From the NCBI GenBank assembly GCA_028679775.1, contig JAJRAX010000138.1, positions 1-11,489 on the forward strand: DNA of 11,489 bases, written 5' to 3'. Below are positions 1-7,247 of the stretch, one piece after another. Numbering within the stretch: the stretch's first letter is position 1; every line of letters begins with the position of its first letter. The stretch is from Methanothrix sp. (GTDB lineage: Archaea; Halobacteriota; Methanosarcinia; Methanotrichales; Methanotrichaceae). The position numbers were made by a program, and so were the translations under genes. The notes beneath the pieces are model-generated. The model made no database searches, was not told the origin of the DNA, and saw only the letters and a list, made by a program, of their open reading frames with translations.

Positions 1-146
1 TTCTTCTCATCAATCATGGGAGTGCATTCATCGACCTTCTTCTCCCTTCTCAGCAGACCTACTGCAAAAGCCATGCAGGTAGGAACCCCGCATTTCTTGC
101 AGTTGGTTTTGGGCAAAAGCATATAAATCTCCATGGCGCTGACCAT
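1..146 (-). CDS. Fe-S domain protein, CODH/ACS gamma-subunit-like N-terminus (partial, 5' end only)
   Basis: Only the first 48 codons lie in the window; the gene runs off the left edge. The peptide begins MVSAMEIYMLLPKTNC and carries four cysteines at residues 16, 19, 24 and 41 (CX2CX4CX16C), with the LPKTNCxxCGxPTCMAFA pattern of the PF04060 FeS domain, which binds a 4Fe-4S cluster. The same motif opens the corrinoid Fe-S (gamma) subunit of acetyl-CoA decarbonylase/synthase (CdhE) in methanogens, and related short Fe-S proteins exist, so the full identity cannot be fixed from this fragment. The start at 146 is supported by GAGGTT at 153-158, seven bases upstream. Later in-frame ATGs, such as the one before EIYM, lack such a site. 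It is transcribed away from the VWA operon, probably from the shared AT-box at 196-207. Confidence 0.8.
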   Translation of the reverse strand, partial: MVSAMEIYMLLPKTNCKKCGVPTCMAFAVGLLRREKKVDECTPMIDEK

Positions 147-195
147 AACGAAAACCTCAATTTGGGAAAGACTCGCTGATAAGTTGTGGCATCGA

Positions 196-207
196 TTCTA
201 TTTATTG
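196..207. promoter_or_regulatory. Shared AT-box, candidate divergent TATA elements
   Basis: The stretch reads TTCTATTTATTG on plus and CAATAAATAGAA on minus. Either reading is a plausible archaeal TATA box. Assuming a start site about 25 bases away, plus transcription would begin near 228, just before the VWA operon. Minus transcription would begin near 178, giving the Fe-S gene a leader of about 30 bases that contains its ribosome binding site. No other good TATA candidate was seen in 147-252. This is inference from position and composition. Confidence 0.4.
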
Positions 208-252
208 CCTGCGCAAACCTTTTCATAGATCTTGAACCAAACGTCTTCCTCG

Positions 253-1995
253 ATGCCTTTCAGGAATCCCATAGCCCTTCTGGGGCTCCTCACCATAATT
301 CCTCTGATAATAATATACCTCATTCGGCCTCGACCCAAGGAGATCCGCTTCTCTGCGACTCAATTCCTTCAAGAGGGTGAAGCCGAGCGCTCTGCTGTCT
401 TGAGCCGCCTGGTCAACGACCCACTCTTCTGGGTGCAGTTGCTGGCTCTCTGCTCTCTGTCAGTCGCCGCTGCAGGCCCTTACAGCACTGATGTAGCGCC
501 TGCCAGCAGTCATCTGGTGGTGGTCCTGGACTGCTCGGCCAGCATGCAGGCCAGCTTCTCTAGGGCCCTGCAATTGATCGATCCCTACCTAGACAAATAC
601 CAAAGAGTGAGCATAGTCTTTGCAGCAAGTCGGGCCGAGGTCTCTCTCCAGGAGGGCAGCGCGGCTGAGGCGAGAGACGTCCTGCGCCAGGCCGAGCCCA
701 AAGCCACCTCTTCCGACCTATCGAGCGGCATGACTCGCGCCAGCAACCTCCTGTCGAGTGAAGGCGGACACATGCTGGTAGTCTCGGATTTTATAAGCTG
801 GACTGGCGACGATCCATCGTCCACCCGCAAGATACTGGAGGCGGACGGACAAGTGAGCATAGTCTTCGCCGACTCTTACCAGGGAGGCGATAACCTGGCA
901 ATGGTTGAAGCCTGGGATGTACCGGGACCGGGATACGTCAACCATACGGCCCTGGTCCATAACTACGGTTCAGCGAAGACAGTCACCATCACAATCAGCG
1001 GCCCAGGCGGCGAAGACAGCCGCACTGTGCAGGTGGACGGTGAAGATGAATATTATCTCACATTTACTGCATACCCCGGAGTCAACGAGATATCCTTGGA
1101 TATCGATGATGCCGTCTCATGGGATAATCATGCCTACATCTCCGTCTCAGACACTGGCAAGAAGAGCGTTCTATACCTGGGCGAAGAGGGACCGGCCCTG
1201 GCTGCGTTGCGCTCTCTTCCAAATGTGCAGGTAAAGACCACTGGAACGCCCGAAGACAACGATCTCGTGGTTGTCGCCAAGAATGCATCCTTGAATGGCG
1301 AGCTCAATCGTTACATCGACGGAGGACGAGTGATATTCATAGCCTCCGGCCAGGAGAGCCCCGAGTTTCTGCCGGTGCAGGTGACCGGAGTTGAGGCAGG
1401 TCCAGCCATCCCCTGGGTCAGGAACGAGGGCTTTGCCAAGGGCCTGCACTTCGATGAGATCGGACTCTACCAGTTCCCCAAGGCGACATCCCGAAAGGGC
1501 TCCACCACAATGGTTGAGGCCAACGGTGCTCCCATCCTCTCCTACTGGCGTCTGGGAAAGGGACTGGTGGTGTACAGCGGCCTTGAGATGGACTCAGACT
1601 TCTATATCCGTCCTGAGTATCCCATCTTCTGGTATCAGATGATCAACTGGGTCACCGATGTTCCGGACATCTCTCAGTCAAATCGCAAGACAGGCGAGAT
1701 CATTAATCTGGGTGAACCCACCCTGGTAGAGACCCCATCTACCAGCCTCACCACGAGCAGTCTGATTCTGGATGAGGTTGGAGTCTATAGTTACCAGGGA
1801 CAGACAGTGGCCGCGAATATGTATGATCCCAATGAGTCATCTTTGATGAGGGACGGCGAGGTTGTTGCAGGCCAATTCACTGGCGGCAGCCGGGAGACTA
1901 CAGTAGAAAAGGACCTCTCCAACTGGATTATTGCTCTCGCGACTTTCGCAGTTCTTCTGGAGCTGGTCGTCATGCGAAAGAGGAAGGAGACATGA
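253..1995 (+). CDS. BatA-like membrane-anchored VWA domain protein
   Basis: The protein has 580 residues. The N-terminus (MPFRNPIALLGLL, then IYLIRPRPK) is typical of the BatA/aerotolerance N-terminal domain: TM1 about 5-24, a basic loop RPRPK, and TM2 about 58-77. A von Willebrand A domain follows (about 87-210) with an intact DxSxS metal site (DCSAS, D93/S95/S97) and a later SDF aspartate (D179). A beta-rich region comes next, then a Rossmann/amidotransferase-like segment (about 303-470) and a C-terminal TM (about 557-574) ending RKRKE. Positive-inside rules put the VWA region outside the membrane, and NxS/T sequons agree. VWA domains bind ligands through a metal; the partner is unknown. 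An upstream in-frame TTG at 232 is possible, but the ATG at 253 matches the family N-terminus; neither has a clear RBS. It overlaps the next gene by four bases. Confidence 0.85.
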   Translation: MPFRNPIALLGLLTIIPLIIIYLIRPRPKEIRFSATQFLQEGEAERSAVLSRLVNDPLFWVQLLALCSLSVAAAGPYSTDVAPASSHLVVVLDCSASMQASFSRALQLIDPYLDKYQRVSIVFAASRAEVSLQEGSAAEARDVLRQAEPKATSSDLSSGMTRASNLLSSEGGHMLVVSDFISWTGDDPSSTRKILEADGQVSIVFADSYQGGDNLAMVEAWDVPGPGYVNHTALVHNYGSAKTVTITISGPGGEDSRTVQVDGEDEYYLTFTAYPGVNEISLDIDDAVSWDNHAYISVSDTGKKSVLYLGEEGPALAALRSLPNVQVKTTGTPEDNDLVVVAKNASLNGELNRYIDGGRVIFIASGQESPEFLPVQVTGVEAGPAIPWVRNEGFAKGLHFDEIGLYQFPKATSRKGSTTMVEANGAPILSYWRLGKGLVVYSGLEMDSDFYIRPEYPIFWYQMINWVTDVPDISQSNRKTGEIINLGEPTLVETPSTSLTTSSLILDEVGVYSYQGQTVAANMYDPNESSLMRDGEVVAGQFTGGSRETTVEKDLSNWIIALATFAVLLELVVMRKRKET

Positions 1996-4352
1996 TCCAG
2001 GACCTTTACTTTGCGACACCTGAGCTGCTTTGGGCCATACCAGTTATCCTGGCAATAGGCGCGATCTTCATTAGGAGAAACGCCAAGAACAGGATTTATG
2101 CCGCCTCAAGGCTTCTCGTCTTCTGCCTGATTTTGGCTGCCGCCGCAAATCCATACTTCGTGCAGATGCATTCAGTCCAATCCGATCACCCCAGCATCAC
2201 CATTCTCGACGATCGGACAGGGTCGATGGGTGTATTTGACCCAGAGGTCGCGGCCCGCGTGAACGGCTGGACTGACGCTCCTGTGAGAAGCTTCTCTGGA
2301 GATGCAACGCCTCTTGGCGACAGAATTGCGCAATATGCACTTCCCGGAAGCTCTCTTCTTTTGATCTCGGATGGCTACAGCAACAGCGGTCGATCTTTAG
2401 CTGATGCCCTCTCCCTGGCACACTCCTCCAATGTCACCACGTTTGCTCTTGCCTTAACCCCGATAAGCGATGATGCGAGCGTGGAGATATCGGGCACAAA
2501 CACTGCCGTTCTCGCTGGAGACTATCCCTTCAAGGTGATTGTGCGATCGGCGAGAGGCTACCAGGGACCTATCTCGGTCTTTGCCGACGAGCAGTTGATC
2601 TACAGCGATACCATCTCGGCCAACGGCAGCACTTCAGTCAAGATCTCCCATTCATTTCTTGAGACCGGAAACCATATCCTTCGAGCTACCATTGCCACTG
2701 ACTACCAGACCATAAACGACAACTATCTGAAGGCAATCTATGTCGTGCCTAAACCCGAGGTCCTGCTGGTATCAAACAGCAGTTCGCCTCTCGCTGTAGA
2801 CCTCAATGATCTATACAAGCTTGACATTGCGTCCGAGCTTCCACTCGGCCTCGGCAGCTACAAAGCGATAGTACTCGATGACATTCCATACAGCTCAAAT
2901 TTGGATCGGCTGGAAGACTACGTGCGCGAGGGAGGCGGCCTTGTGGTTGTGGGTGGCGAGGAGGCCTTCGAGCTAGGTGGCTATCGAGACTCACCACTTG
3001 AAAAGATCCTGCCTGTGCGTTCGGTTCCGAGTGTCTTTGAGGGAGGCAAAACCATCATCTTCGTTCTGGATATATCCCTATCGCTCCTCACAGCAAAAAC
3101 CAAGGACGGCACCACTCTCCTGGACTACGAGAAGGCGTTAGCTGTTGAACTGCTCAAGTCCCCCCATTTTCAGGATTACAAGGTGGGGCTTGTAGTATTC
3201 GGCACCAAAGCCTATGATGTGCTCGATCCCATGCCCATGTCAAGAGCCAAGAGCATGCTTGGTGAGAGAATCATGGCCCTTGCGCCCACTGGCACAGAGA
3301 ACAGCCATCTGGATAACGGTCTGAAGCTGGCCTGGGATATGCTAAATGCCAGCGGCGGCGAAGGTGAACTTGTTGTCCTCTCAGACGGAAACCTCAACAA
3401 TTATCCTGAGGTGGTGGCGCGATCCATTGACCTGCTGGGCCAGATGAATGTGGGCACCCGTCTGATACAGGTTCAGGCATTCCCAGGGATGTCAGGAGAA
3501 TTGGATTCTCTGGCGGCCAAGACCGGCTCGGACTACTCAGAATTCGTCTATCCAGACTCATTGACTACTACCATGCAGGAGGCGTCCCAGGATGCGTCAT
3601 CATCTCCCGAGAGCCTTGGAGGATATGTGGCAGCAGTAGTCAATGAGAATCATTATATCACCGCCGATCTGAAACTGAACGCTACGGTCTCGGGCTATAA
3701 TGATGTCACCCCAAGACCGGGCGCACAACGTCTTGTAGCTCTCGCCGACGGCAAGCCGGTCCTGACTGTCTGGCGTTATGGTCTAGGCAGGGTGGCTGCC
3801 CTCACAGTTGACGATGGCATTGCCTGGGCCGGATCTCTTTACGCGAATGACAGCTCTCAGATCATCTCGTCTACGCTGAACTGGGCGGTGGGCGACCCAC
3901 GGCCCCAGGAGAATCTGGTAGAGGTGGAAGACGGATGGAAGGGCACACCCTTATCCGTTACCATTAACAGCAACGCCCGTCCGGTTTTTTCTGATGCAGA
4001 TGTGGAAAAAGTTGGAGACAATAGATACACCGCCACGTTTACGCCAAACGCTACCGGCATCTATTCCATCGGCAGCTACAGCTTGGCAGTCAACTATCCT
4101 CAGGAGTATCGAGATATTGGCATCAATCCCGACCTCAGCAGCCAGATCATGTCCAACGGCGGAAAGGTTTTCAGTGAGGATGAGGCGAAGAGAAGCCTGG
4201 TAGCAGAGTCGCAGCGTGTCAGCCGGAGAACTGTGCAGGAGAGGCAATCTAGGAGAGATGTTCCATTAATGATTGCACTGCTGATATTCCTGGCAGAGAT
4301 ACTCTACAGAAAAGCAGATGAGATGAAGAGGAGAGGCCGATCCAGGGCTTAG
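1992..4352 (+). CDS. Large membrane protein with two VWA domains and an amidotransferase-like domain
   Basis: The protein has 786 residues and starts at an ATGA overlap with the preceding stop, with GGAG at 1986-1989 as RBS, so the two are probably translationally coupled. Order: TM1 about 12-27, basic loop RRNAKNR, TM2 about 39-53; a compact first VWA (about 68-157) whose metal motif reads DRTGS (D74/T76/S78), with T106 and ISDG D127; a beta domain (about 160-250); a GATase1-like fold (about 255-342, GGGLVVVGGEE) with no cysteine at the expected nucleophile position; a second VWA (about 353-500) with canonical DISLS (D360/S362/S364) and LSDG D465; a beta domain; and a C-terminal TM (about 757-772) followed by RKADEMKRRGR. 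Topology mirrors the upstream protein, so the bulk should be outside the cell, and several NxS/T sequons fit this. The specific function is unknown; it probably pairs with the BatA-like protein. Confidence 0.85.
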   Translation: MIQDLYFATPELLWAIPVILAIGAIFIRRNAKNRIYAASRLLVFCLILAAAANPYFVQMHSVQSDHPSITILDDRTGSMGVFDPEVAARVNGWTDAPVRSFSGDATPLGDRIAQYALPGSSLLLISDGYSNSGRSLADALSLAHSSNVTTFALALTPISDDASVEISGTNTAVLAGDYPFKVIVRSARGYQGPISVFADEQLIYSDTISANGSTSVKISHSFLETGNHILRATIATDYQTINDNYLKAIYVVPKPEVLLVSNSSSPLAVDLNDLYKLDIASELPLGLGSYKAIVLDDIPYSSNLDRLEDYVREGGGLVVVGGEEAFELGGYRDSPLEKILPVRSVPSVFEGGKTIIFVLDISLSLLTAKTKDGTTLLDYEKALAVELLKSPHFQDYKVGLVVFGTKAYDVLDPMPMSRAKSMLGERIMALAPTGTENSHLDNGLKLAWDMLNASGGEGELVVLSDGNLNNYPEVVARSIDLLGQMNVGTRLIQVQAFPGMSGELDSLAAKTGSDYSEFVYPDSLTTTMQEASQDASSSPESLGGYVAAVVNENHYITADLKLNATVSGYNDVTPRPGAQRLVALADGKPVLTVWRYGLGRVAALTVDDGIAWAGSLYANDSSQIISSTLNWAVGDPRPQENLVEVEDGWKGTPLSVTINSNARPVFSDADVEKVGDNRYTATFTPNATGIYSIGSYSLAVNYPQEYRDIGINPDLSSQIMSNGGKVFSEDEAKRSLVAESQRVSRRTVQERQSRRDVPLMIALLIFLAEILYRKADEMKRRGRSRA

Positions 4353-4367
4353 GGCCACACCATCAGA

Positions 4368-4374
4368 TTTTAAT
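4368..4374 (+). promoter_or_regulatory. Candidate TATA box for aIF1/SUI1
   Basis: TTTAATA lies 16 bases after the VWA operon stop. A start site about 25 bases downstream (near 4397) would give a leader of roughly 27 bases that includes the GGAGGT site at 4406-4411. A second AT-rich stretch at 4387-4395 would place the start site beyond the RBS and is less likely. Confidence 0.4.
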
Positions 4375-4405
4375 AGCATAATCAGCTTTATTTATGGTAT
4401 ATTGC

Positions 4406-4411
4406 GGAGGT
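4406..4411 (+). promoter_or_regulatory. Strong RBS that fixes the aIF1 start
   Basis: GGAGGT, followed by AA, is a near-perfect match to the archaeal anti-Shine-Dalgarno and lies 12 bases before the ATG at 4424. It falls downstream of the in-frame ATG at 4394, which argues against that earlier start. Confidence 0.7.
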
Positions 4412-4423
4412 AACTGCCACCAA

Positions 4424-4732
4424 ATGAGTTCTCAAATGTGTACCGTCTGCGGCCTTCCCAAGGAGCTCTGCATCTGCGAGGAGGTTGCCAAGGAGCAGCA
4501 GAGGATAGCTGTAAAAGTGCAGAAACGTAGGTATGGAAAAGAGGTGACAGTCATCCAGGGCATTGATCCTCATGAAATTGATCTTCAAGAGCTTTGTACC
4601 CATCTCAAATCCAAGCTGGCCTGCGGCGGCACTGTAAAAGATAGTCTGATCGAGCTGCAAGGCAACCATATTCAAAGGATTAAAGAGATCTTGGTGAAGA
4701 AGGGGTTTGGCGCAGATCAAATAAGCACTTAA
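4424..4732 (+). CDS. sui1: Translation initiation factor aIF1 (SUI1/eIF1 family)
   Basis: The protein has 102 residues, normal for the family. An N-terminal zinc-finger-like motif (C6, C9, C16, C18, around [10 protein letters not shown]) is followed by the SUI1 fold with [12 protein letters not shown] (about 37-48) and the conserved [17 protein letters not shown] segment (66-82). aIF1 binds the small ribosomal subunit near the P site and guards start-codon selection during initiation, in the cytoplasm. I chose the ATG at 4424 because archaeal homologues begin [16 protein letters not shown] and because GGAGGT sits before it; a start at 4394 would add ten non-conserved residues. The gene follows the VWA operon after 71 bases with its own promoter candidate, and converges on the tubulin-like gene. 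I see nothing unusual in it. Confidence 0.95.
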   Translation: MSSQMCTVCGLPKELCICEEVAKEQQRIAVKVQKRRYGKEVTVIQGIDPHEIDLQELCTHLKSKLACGGTVKDSLIELQGNHIQRIKEILVKKGFGADQIST

Positions 4733-4783
4733 ATTCCTTGAAAAATGTCATGAGATCTGCAGGCCGAACCTAGTGCTTGCTCA

Positions 4784-4793
4784 TTTTTCTTTT
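4784..4793 (+). terminator. T-rich terminator candidate after aIF1
   Basis: TTTTTCTTTT lies about 50 bases after the aIF1 stop and overlaps the last bases of the convergent tubulin-like gene. Archaeal RNA polymerase commonly terminates at U-runs without a strong hairpin. On the opposite strand, a five-T run (minus strand of 4741-4745) could serve the convergent gene. Confidence 0.4.
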
Positions 4794-5901
4794 AGTAAAT
4801 CTCCTCAAGATCCTCGATGTGGGCAAATGCATCGTCCAGTTGTTTTCTAGCGCGCGACCTCTTCTCCTTCTCGTCTTGCATGCCGCGGGCTGCCTGAGCA
4901 TAGATGGACTCGAGCTCAGGTGCACTGGCCATGGTAAAGACAGAAAGCACCTTGGGTCGTCCCTTCTTGACCACGATCCCCTTGAATACATGCCCGGCAC
5001 TAGCTGAGATCCTCTCAATCTCTTTGGTGATCTCATCCACATCCAGATGCTCTCTAGATCCCTGGATGATGACCATTGCTCTCGCCGCATCGTCAGCTAC
5101 ATTGGCTGGATAGAGCAGATTGGCGGGCTTGAAGCTGTTTTCGATGGCATCCCTGATGGATAGATTTTTGCTGTCGGCCTGATAGAACCCCATGGTGCCG
5201 ATGCGCAACCCCCCATTCATCACCGTCTTGAAGTCACCCAGGTCTGTTACCGAGAGCATCTCGGAGTCAAGAGACTCAATCAAAAACAGCAACCTCTGGG
5301 CGATCATCCCATTGATTTTGTCGTAGGCAGTAGCGATGTCTCCACTAAACCTCTTTATATACTGATTATCGACGAGAAGTATGCCCTCAGCCTCGACCTC
5401 CATCAGCTCCTTCATGCAAAACGCGGCATTTTGCAGGTATATTGACCCCTCCTCCCGGAAAGGCAGAACCGCCACTGTGATGATTGTGATATTTCGATAC
5501 TGCCTTTTCAGCTCGTTTATAAGCAGTGGTGAGAACGACGAGCCGGTCCCGCCAGATGTGGATGTGATCACGAAGGCGACGTCGAAGTTCCCCCGTTTCT
5601 CTATCTCCCCCATGATCATATCGCGATTGTCCATGAATGCCCGTTTGCCCACGTTTCGGTTGGCACCCACGCCGTGCAGATTGGGGACATGCAGCCTATC
5701 TTTGGCTGTTGTGAAGCGCAGCTCTTTGAGATCGTTCACCGCGGTGTTGATGGCCAATGTTTCCACGCGACTTGGGAATTTGGGGCGCAGATAATATTTG
5801 GCCAGCTTTGAAGCGCCATTGCCTCCAAAAGCCTCTTTGTTTATCGAGTCCAATATTCGATTGCCGCATTGGCCTACGCCTAGCATTAGTACGTTAAGCA
5901 T
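4792..5901 (-). CDS. Tubulin/FtsZ-superfamily GTPase (non-canonical, CetZ/FtsZ-like)
   Basis: The protein has 369 residues. Its GTP-binding loops are clear: T1 GVGQCGN (8-14), T3-like GVGAN (77-81), signature loop T4 SGGTGSS (116-122), and a T7 catalytic loop VTDLGDF with D220 and D223 followed by KTVMNGG. Superfamily members polymerise into filaments, with T7 of one subunit completing the GTPase site of the next. Canonical FtsZ and CetZ carry GGGTGSG in T4; here the last glycine is serine and the first position is also altered. The GQCGN loop matches eukaryotic tubulin more closely than FtsZ. The C-terminus (about 340-369) is a charged helix without an obvious FtsZ-type binding peptide. I recall similar proteins in Methanosarcinales, so this is probably a lineage-specific paralogue rather than the main division FtsZ. 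The RBS is weak (GAGAT). A TATA box lies at 5986-5994. Confidence 0.85.
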   Translation of the reverse strand: MLNVLMLGVGQCGNRILDSINKEAFGGNGASKLAKYYLRPKFPSRVETLAINTAVNDLKELRFTTAKDRLHVPNLHGVGANRNVGKRAFMDNRDMIMGEIEKRGNFDVAFVITSTSGGTGSSFSPLLINELKRQYRNITIITVAVLPFREEGSIYLQNAAFCMKELMEVEAEGILLVDNQYIKRFSGDIATAYDKINGMIAQRLLFLIESLDSEMLSVTDLGDFKTVMNGGLRIGTMGFYQADSKNLSIRDAIENSFKPANLLYPANVADDAARAMVIIQGSREHLDVDEITKEIERISASAGHVFKGIVVKKGRPKVLSVFTMASAPELESIYAQAARGMQDEKEKRSRARKQLDDAFAHIEDLEEIY

Positions 5902-5971
5902 GATCTCATATCTCGCAGGAACCTTTCATAGGCCCTAACTCTTTGAGTTTGTTATTAAATTCACTATTGAC

Positions 5972-5988
5972 AAGCATCGTCTATGCTT
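5972..5988. repeat. Palindrome AAGCAT-N5-ATGCTT, candidate operator
   Basis: A perfect 6-base inverted repeat with a 5-base spacer overlaps the start-proximal edge of the tubulin-like gene's TATA box. If transcription starts near 5964, it occupies about -8 to -24, a common site for archaeal repressors. It could also form a small hairpin near the 3' end of the CARDB transcript. The assignment is inference. Confidence 0.4.
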
Positions 5989-5994
5989 TTATAT
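5986..5994 (-). promoter_or_regulatory. TATA box for the tubulin-like gene
   Basis: On the minus strand the sequence is ATATAAAAG, one of the best TATA matches in the window. It lies just after the CARDB gene stop. The predicted start site near 5964 leaves a leader of about 60 bases. A weaker alternative, ATTTAATAAC (minus strand of 5951-5960), would give a leader of about 30 bases. Confidence 0.5.
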
Positions 5995-5999
5995 CTTAT

Positions 6000-7211
6000 T
6001 TAATATTTATACTCTCTGTATCGCCTGTAAATCCAGCCGACTATGATCGCAACTGGGATAATAAGTAGTAAATATTGATATTTATACTCTCGTTCCAGGA
6101 CGGCCACCTGCGCAGTGCCTTCTCTGATAACATATCCGTCTCCGCCATCGTAACTGGCCTTGAGGTGAATGGTGTAGCCTCCAGCTTTTTGGCCGGAGAG
6201 CTTTGCGGAGTAATTGGCCCCATCTCCTGGCAGGATCTCAAAGAAGCTCTTATCCAGGTCGGTCGCCCGCAAGCCATCCGGGGGGCTGACCTCTCCTGTC
6301 ACCTCAATTCTGGTGGCTGATGCGGTTCCCTGATTAAAGATGCTGATATTTAGCAGTCCCTCTTCATCAAGGGCAATAGGAGAAGTATCTGCAACACTTA
6401 TCACAAGGTCTGCCCTGCTCTTGGGGCCTATTATGACATTGAATGGCTCAGAGCTATTTGATTTAGAGTTCTTCTTTCCGTCTGTGTAAGTGACCACAAT
6501 GGATGGAACCTGAATGGAGCCCTCTTTGACTGCATTTACGATATAGGCTGCAGAATCTGATTCACCTGGGTCCAAAGTTTCCTTGATCTTGGGCGGATAG
6601 CCGACCAGGTAGGTGAACTCCGGAAGTGGTGGTATATCCTGTGCGTTTATACTCTGGGCCTGTCCAGTGCCCGTGTTCTTGACTATGATTGTGACTTTGG
6701 CCTCATCGCCAACGTTCATCTGGCTTTTGTCGAAGATTTTTTGCACAGATAGCTCAGGCTTGTCTGGTACCGCAGCAGGCCTCGCAGAAGTGCGCTTTCT
6801 GGCAGTCCCGATCCCCGGCAGATATTCAACCCTGACTTTGGCAGACTGTTCGTCAAAGATATCTGCGACAGTAATGGTAACTCCCTTCTTCTCCGCGCCT
6901 CCGTCGAAATTATTGGCGCTATCCAGGAGAAGAGCCCTCTGCTCGTCAAGCGATCCGCCAACCTTGGATATCCTCATCACAACCAGTCCGTCCCTTACCG
7001 ACTGGATCTCGATGAGCTCCATCTGGTAGTCGCCGAGGTCTATGCGGTCGCCCACATTGAGGTTAAAATCTTTGAATGTAGCCTCATCATCGTCATCATC
7101 ATCTGATTCTTTGCAGCAGGCAGCCTGAATTAAGAGAATAATGATCAGTAGACAGACCAAACTCGACAGAACAAAAGAATGCCGCATCCTGAAAACATCG
7201 CCTCTGTGCAT
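6000..7211 (-). CDS. Secreted CARDB/COG1361-type surface protein with C-terminal membrane anchor
   Basis: The protein has 403 residues. A signal sequence or TM at about 12-31 ends in AACCKES and is followed by a run of six aspartates (37-42). The first beta domain (about 45-132) begins with an NVGDRIDLGDYQ motif, like domains found beside S-layer proteins in this lineage. Two immunoglobulin-like CARDB/DUF11-type domains follow (about 152-262 and 266-373), with the pattern VGDEAKVTIIVKNTGTGQA and its counterpart LLNISIFNQGTASA. A TM at about 379-395 ends in RRYREYKY. Several NxS/T sequons support an outside location. Such domains usually act in adhesion or surface-layer structure; the exact role is unknown. 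I chose the ATG at 7211 with AAGGGA a few bases upstream; a TTG at 7226 and an ATG at 7187 are alternatives. It follows nadC by 30 bases. Confidence 0.75.
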   Translation of the reverse strand: MHRGDVFRMRHSFVLSSLVCLLIIILLIQAACCKESDDDDDDEATFKDFNLNVGDRIDLGDYQMELIEIQSVRDGLVVMRISKVGGSLDEQRALLLDSANNFDGGAEKKGVTITVADIFDEQSAKVRVEYLPGIGTARKRTSARPAAVPDKPELSVQKIFDKSQMNVGDEAKVTIIVKNTGTGQAQSINAQDIPPLPEFTYLVGYPPKIKETLDPGESDSAAYIVNAVKEGSIQVPSIVVTYTDGKKNSKSNSSEPFNVIIGPKSRADLVISVADTSPIALDEEGLLNISIFNQGTASATRIEVTGEVSPPDGLRATDLDKSFFEILPGDGANYSAKLSGQKAGGYTIHLKASYDGGDGYVIREGTAQVAVLEREYKYQYLLLIIPVAIIVGWIYRRYREYKY

Positions 7212-7237
7212 TTTCTTCCCTTTCAAGCCGACTATTA

Positions 7238-7247
7238 ACTTTTATCG
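7238..7247 (-). promoter_or_regulatory. Candidate TATA box for the CARDB gene
   Basis: The minus strand reads CGATAAAAGT, overlapping the nadC stop codon. A start near 7217 would give a very short leader to the ATG at 7211. Cotranscription from nadC is equally possible. Confidence 0.3.

Noticed and set aside
4394..4423. Earlier aIF1 start at 4394
   Set aside because: It would place the GGAGGT site inside the coding region and add ten residues absent from typical family members.
4388..4720. 110-codon minus-strand frame opposite aIF1
   Set aside because: It covers a certain gene almost exactly and its translation shows no domain.
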